Assembly: GCA_934678955.1 (NCBI GenBank)
Contig: CAKUSI010000192.1
Span: 1-6,916, forward strand
Source of the DNA: an uncultured Austwickia sp.
GTDB taxonomy: Bacteria; Actinomycetota; Actinomycetes; Actinomycetales; Dermatophilaceae
Direction: 5' to 3'
Length of the DNA stretch: 6,916 bases
Below the pieces are notes generated by a model. That model saw only the letters and a list, made by a program, of their open reading frames with translations. It had not been told where the DNA came from and searched no databases. Made by a program: the position numbers and the translations under genes. Below, piece by piece: positions 5,605-6,916 of this stretch (its first letter is position 1; every line of letters starts with the position of its first letter).

Positions 5605-6810
5605 GTGATCAACGGTTCTGCCACCACCACCGCCCACGAGAACGCCGCAGGAGTCGAGCACATCGATCTCGTCGACGAAGTGACCCCCGAGACTCTGAGG
5701 CACCTCACGGACCTCGGCTCTCCGTGCGTGTCCCTGCTCTTGCCGACGCGGCGCGACAATCCCGATCGACGCCACGACGCGCTGTTGCTGCGCTCCCTCA
5801 TCGAGGACGCCGCTGAGCAGCTGCGCGCGCGGGGCGTCGACCCTGAGGGCATCCTCGCTCCGGTGTCGGCGCTGGTCGCGGACTCCCCGTTCTGGGGCGA
5901 GCTCGGCGACGGCCTGGCCGTCTTCGCCGACCGCCGGGGACATCACGTCTATCGCCTGCCGCGGACCCTGGAGCCCACCGCCCAGGTCGGCGACGCGCCT
6001 CGCCTGACGCCCCTCGTACCGGTCGCGGCGGGCGACGAGGCGTTCCACGTGCTCGCCCTCAGCCAGAACCAGGTGCGCCTCTTCGCGGCCACGCGCGACA
6101 CCATCCGAGAAATGGGGCTCGGGCCGGTCCCCGCCTCGATGGAGGACATGGAACGCGCCGCCACCCGGGAACCCGAGCTGCAGCACCGGCACCAGCCTCC
6201 AGGTCGCGGTACCGCCTCGTTCCACGGACACGGCGGCTCCGAGTCGAGTGGACTCGCGGTGGACAAGTTCATCAAGGAGGTCGCTGCAGGCCTGCGCGCC
6301 CGGCTCGGGGCGCACGACACCCGGCCGCTGGTGGTCGCCGCGGTGGCCGAGCACCTGCCCGCGCTCCAGGCGACACGCCAGCTCCCGACGCTCCTGGACG
6401 AGGCCGTCACCGGTAATCCGGAGAATCTGCGCCCTGACGAGCTGCTCCAGCGTGCTTGGCCGATCGTCAAGGCGCAGCTCGAGCAGCGACGCGCGGAACG
6501 CGGCGAGCGGTTCGTCGCGGCCCACGGCACCGGCACGGCTATCAGCGACCCCGCCGAACTGCGCCGGGCGGCCGAGGAGGGGCGGGTCGCCACGATCCTC
6601 GTGAGGTCGAGCACGGCGAGCGCCCCCGCGACCGCCCCGACGACCGCCGACGCTCCCGCTGCCGGCGAACCGACGGCCACCTCTCCTCACCACGAGCGTC
6701 CGGACGAGAGCGACGACATCGCGGTCGCCGCCGCCCTCAAGACAGGGGCCGATGTCGCCGTGGCCGACCTCCCGGAGGGCGTCACCATCGCTGCGATGCT
6801 GCGCTACTGA
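5605..6810 (+). CDS. baeRF-type protein (bacterial archaeo-eukaryotic release factor-like, eRF1/Pelota related)
   Basis: The protein has 401 residues. The N-terminal part has SPCVSLLLPTRR (39-50), then a helix LLLRSLIEDAAEQLRARG and a segment DSPFWGELGDGLAVFAD (93-109), typical of bacterial proteins with the eRF1-like three-domain layout (baeRF). The middle (about 145-265) has FHVLALSQNQVRLFAATRD followed by LVVAAVAEHLPAL, the RNase H-like eRF1 domain 2/3 pattern. The C-terminus ends EGRVATILV, a low-complexity Ala/Pro/Thr insertion (about 335-370), and DIAVAAALKTGADVAVADLP with a final AAMLRY. I see no GGQ peptide-release motif, although GRGTASFHGHGG (200-211) sits in a flexible loop. Members are predicted to act at ribosomes in rescue or stress; biochemical proof is lacking. 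GTG 5605 is chosen for GAGGAG 4 nt upstream and because homology starts near residue 18. The exact subfamily is not assigned. Confidence 0.88.
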   Translation: MINGSATTTAHENAAGVEHIDLVDEVTPETLRHLTDLGSPCVSLLLPTRRDNPDRRHDALLLRSLIEDAAEQLRARGVDPEGILAPVSALVADSPFWGELGDGLAVFADRRGHHVYRLPRTLEPTAQVGDAPRLTPLVPVAAGDEAFHVLALSQNQVRLFAATRDTIREMGLGPVPASMEDMERAATREPELQHRHQPPGRGTASFHGHGGSESSGLAVDKFIKEVAAGLRARLGAHDTRPLVVAAVAEHLPALQATRQLPTLLDEAVTGNPENLRPDELLQRAWPIVKAQLEQRRAERGERFVAAHGTGTAISDPAELRRAAEEGRVATILVRSSTASAPATAPTTADAPAAGEPTATSPHHERPDESDDIAVAAALKTGADVAVADLPEGVTIAAMLRY

Positions 6811-6833
6811 TCCCTGATCCAGCGTTAGGGATC
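6809..6833. terminator. Hairpin between convergent genes
   Basis: GATCCCT (6809-6815) and AGGGATC (6827-6833) form a perfect 7-bp stem with an 11-nt loop. The left arm includes the last two bases of the baeRF stop codon, and the right arm includes the stop codon of the minus-strand gene. The placement suits a compact bidirectional terminator, but the flanking T-runs are very short. Confidence 0.5.
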
Positions 6834-6916
6834 TTGTGAGCGGTCGTAGCTGCCGGGGGTGAGGTCCCAGTGGACGTACCGGCCGTGTTCGTCGGGGACG
6901 GGAGCGATGGTCGCTG
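6825..6916 (-). CDS. C-terminal end of an unidentified gene, cut by the window edge
   Basis: A minus-strand frame is open from the right edge to TAA at 6827-6825. The 29 visible residues end ...PDEHGRYVHWDLTPGSYDRSQDP. Codons are strongly GC-ending (GTC, CCC, GAC, CAC, GGC, TAC), as expected of a real high-GC gene. The residues are polar and aromatic with no membrane segment. I do not recognise the family. It converges on the baeRF gene with a 14-bp gap and shares a hairpin with it. Confidence 0.6.
   Translation of the reverse strand, partial: ATIAPVPDEHGRYVHWDLTPGSYDRSQDP

Overview
This window looks like chromosomal DNA from a high-GC actinobacterium. Three things point there: strong G/C preference at third codon positions in the real genes, a mycothiol-dependent-type (maleylpyruvate isomerase/DinB-like) enzyme, and inverted repeats resembling HAIR elements, the operators of the actinobacterial heat-shock repressor HspR. 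The genus cannot be named from the sequence.

Layout. (1) 1-548, minus: N-terminal 182 residues of DnaK, running off the left edge. (2) 549 to about 1160: a long gene-poor dnaK leader/promoter region. It holds a phased CTGCG tandem-repeat array, a large nested inverted repeat, two further short tandem-repeat families, and a TTGACA promoter on the minus strand bracketed by two HAIR-like inverted repeats. (3) About 1113-1502, plus: a coding-looking fragment that resembles the N-terminus of a Mu/TnsB-type transposase, probably a remnant. (4) 1499-2387, plus: a promoter, an hsp20 small heat-shock protein gene, and a small uncharacterised gene 20 bp behind it. (5) 2388-2670: an intergenic region with a perfect 12-bp-stem hairpin. 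(6) 2671-3612, plus: a zinc-finger-less, CbpA-type DnaJ co-chaperone. (7) 3613-4110: about 500 bp with no gene I can support. (8) 4111-4746 (minus) and 4803-5342 (plus): a divergent pair, a DinB/MDMPI-fold enzyme and a MarR regulator. They share a 56-bp gap containing a near-perfect inverted repeat that is a good candidate operator. (9) 5605-6810, plus: a bacterial archaeo-eukaryotic release factor-like (baeRF, eRF1/Pelota-related) protein. (10) 6825-6916, minus: the last 29 codons of an unidentified gene, convergent with the baeRF gene across a hairpin.

How the genes may work together. The left half is a proteostasis locus: DnaK, its promoter with HspR-type sites, an Hsp20 holdase, and a DnaJ-like protein that could feed clients to DnaK. 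The right half adds a self-regulated MarR switch and a ribosome-associated-type baeRF protein. The shared stress theme is inference from adjacency. The most unusual part is the roughly 530-bp repeat- and hairpin-rich stretch between the HAIR-flanked promoter and the dnaK start codon.
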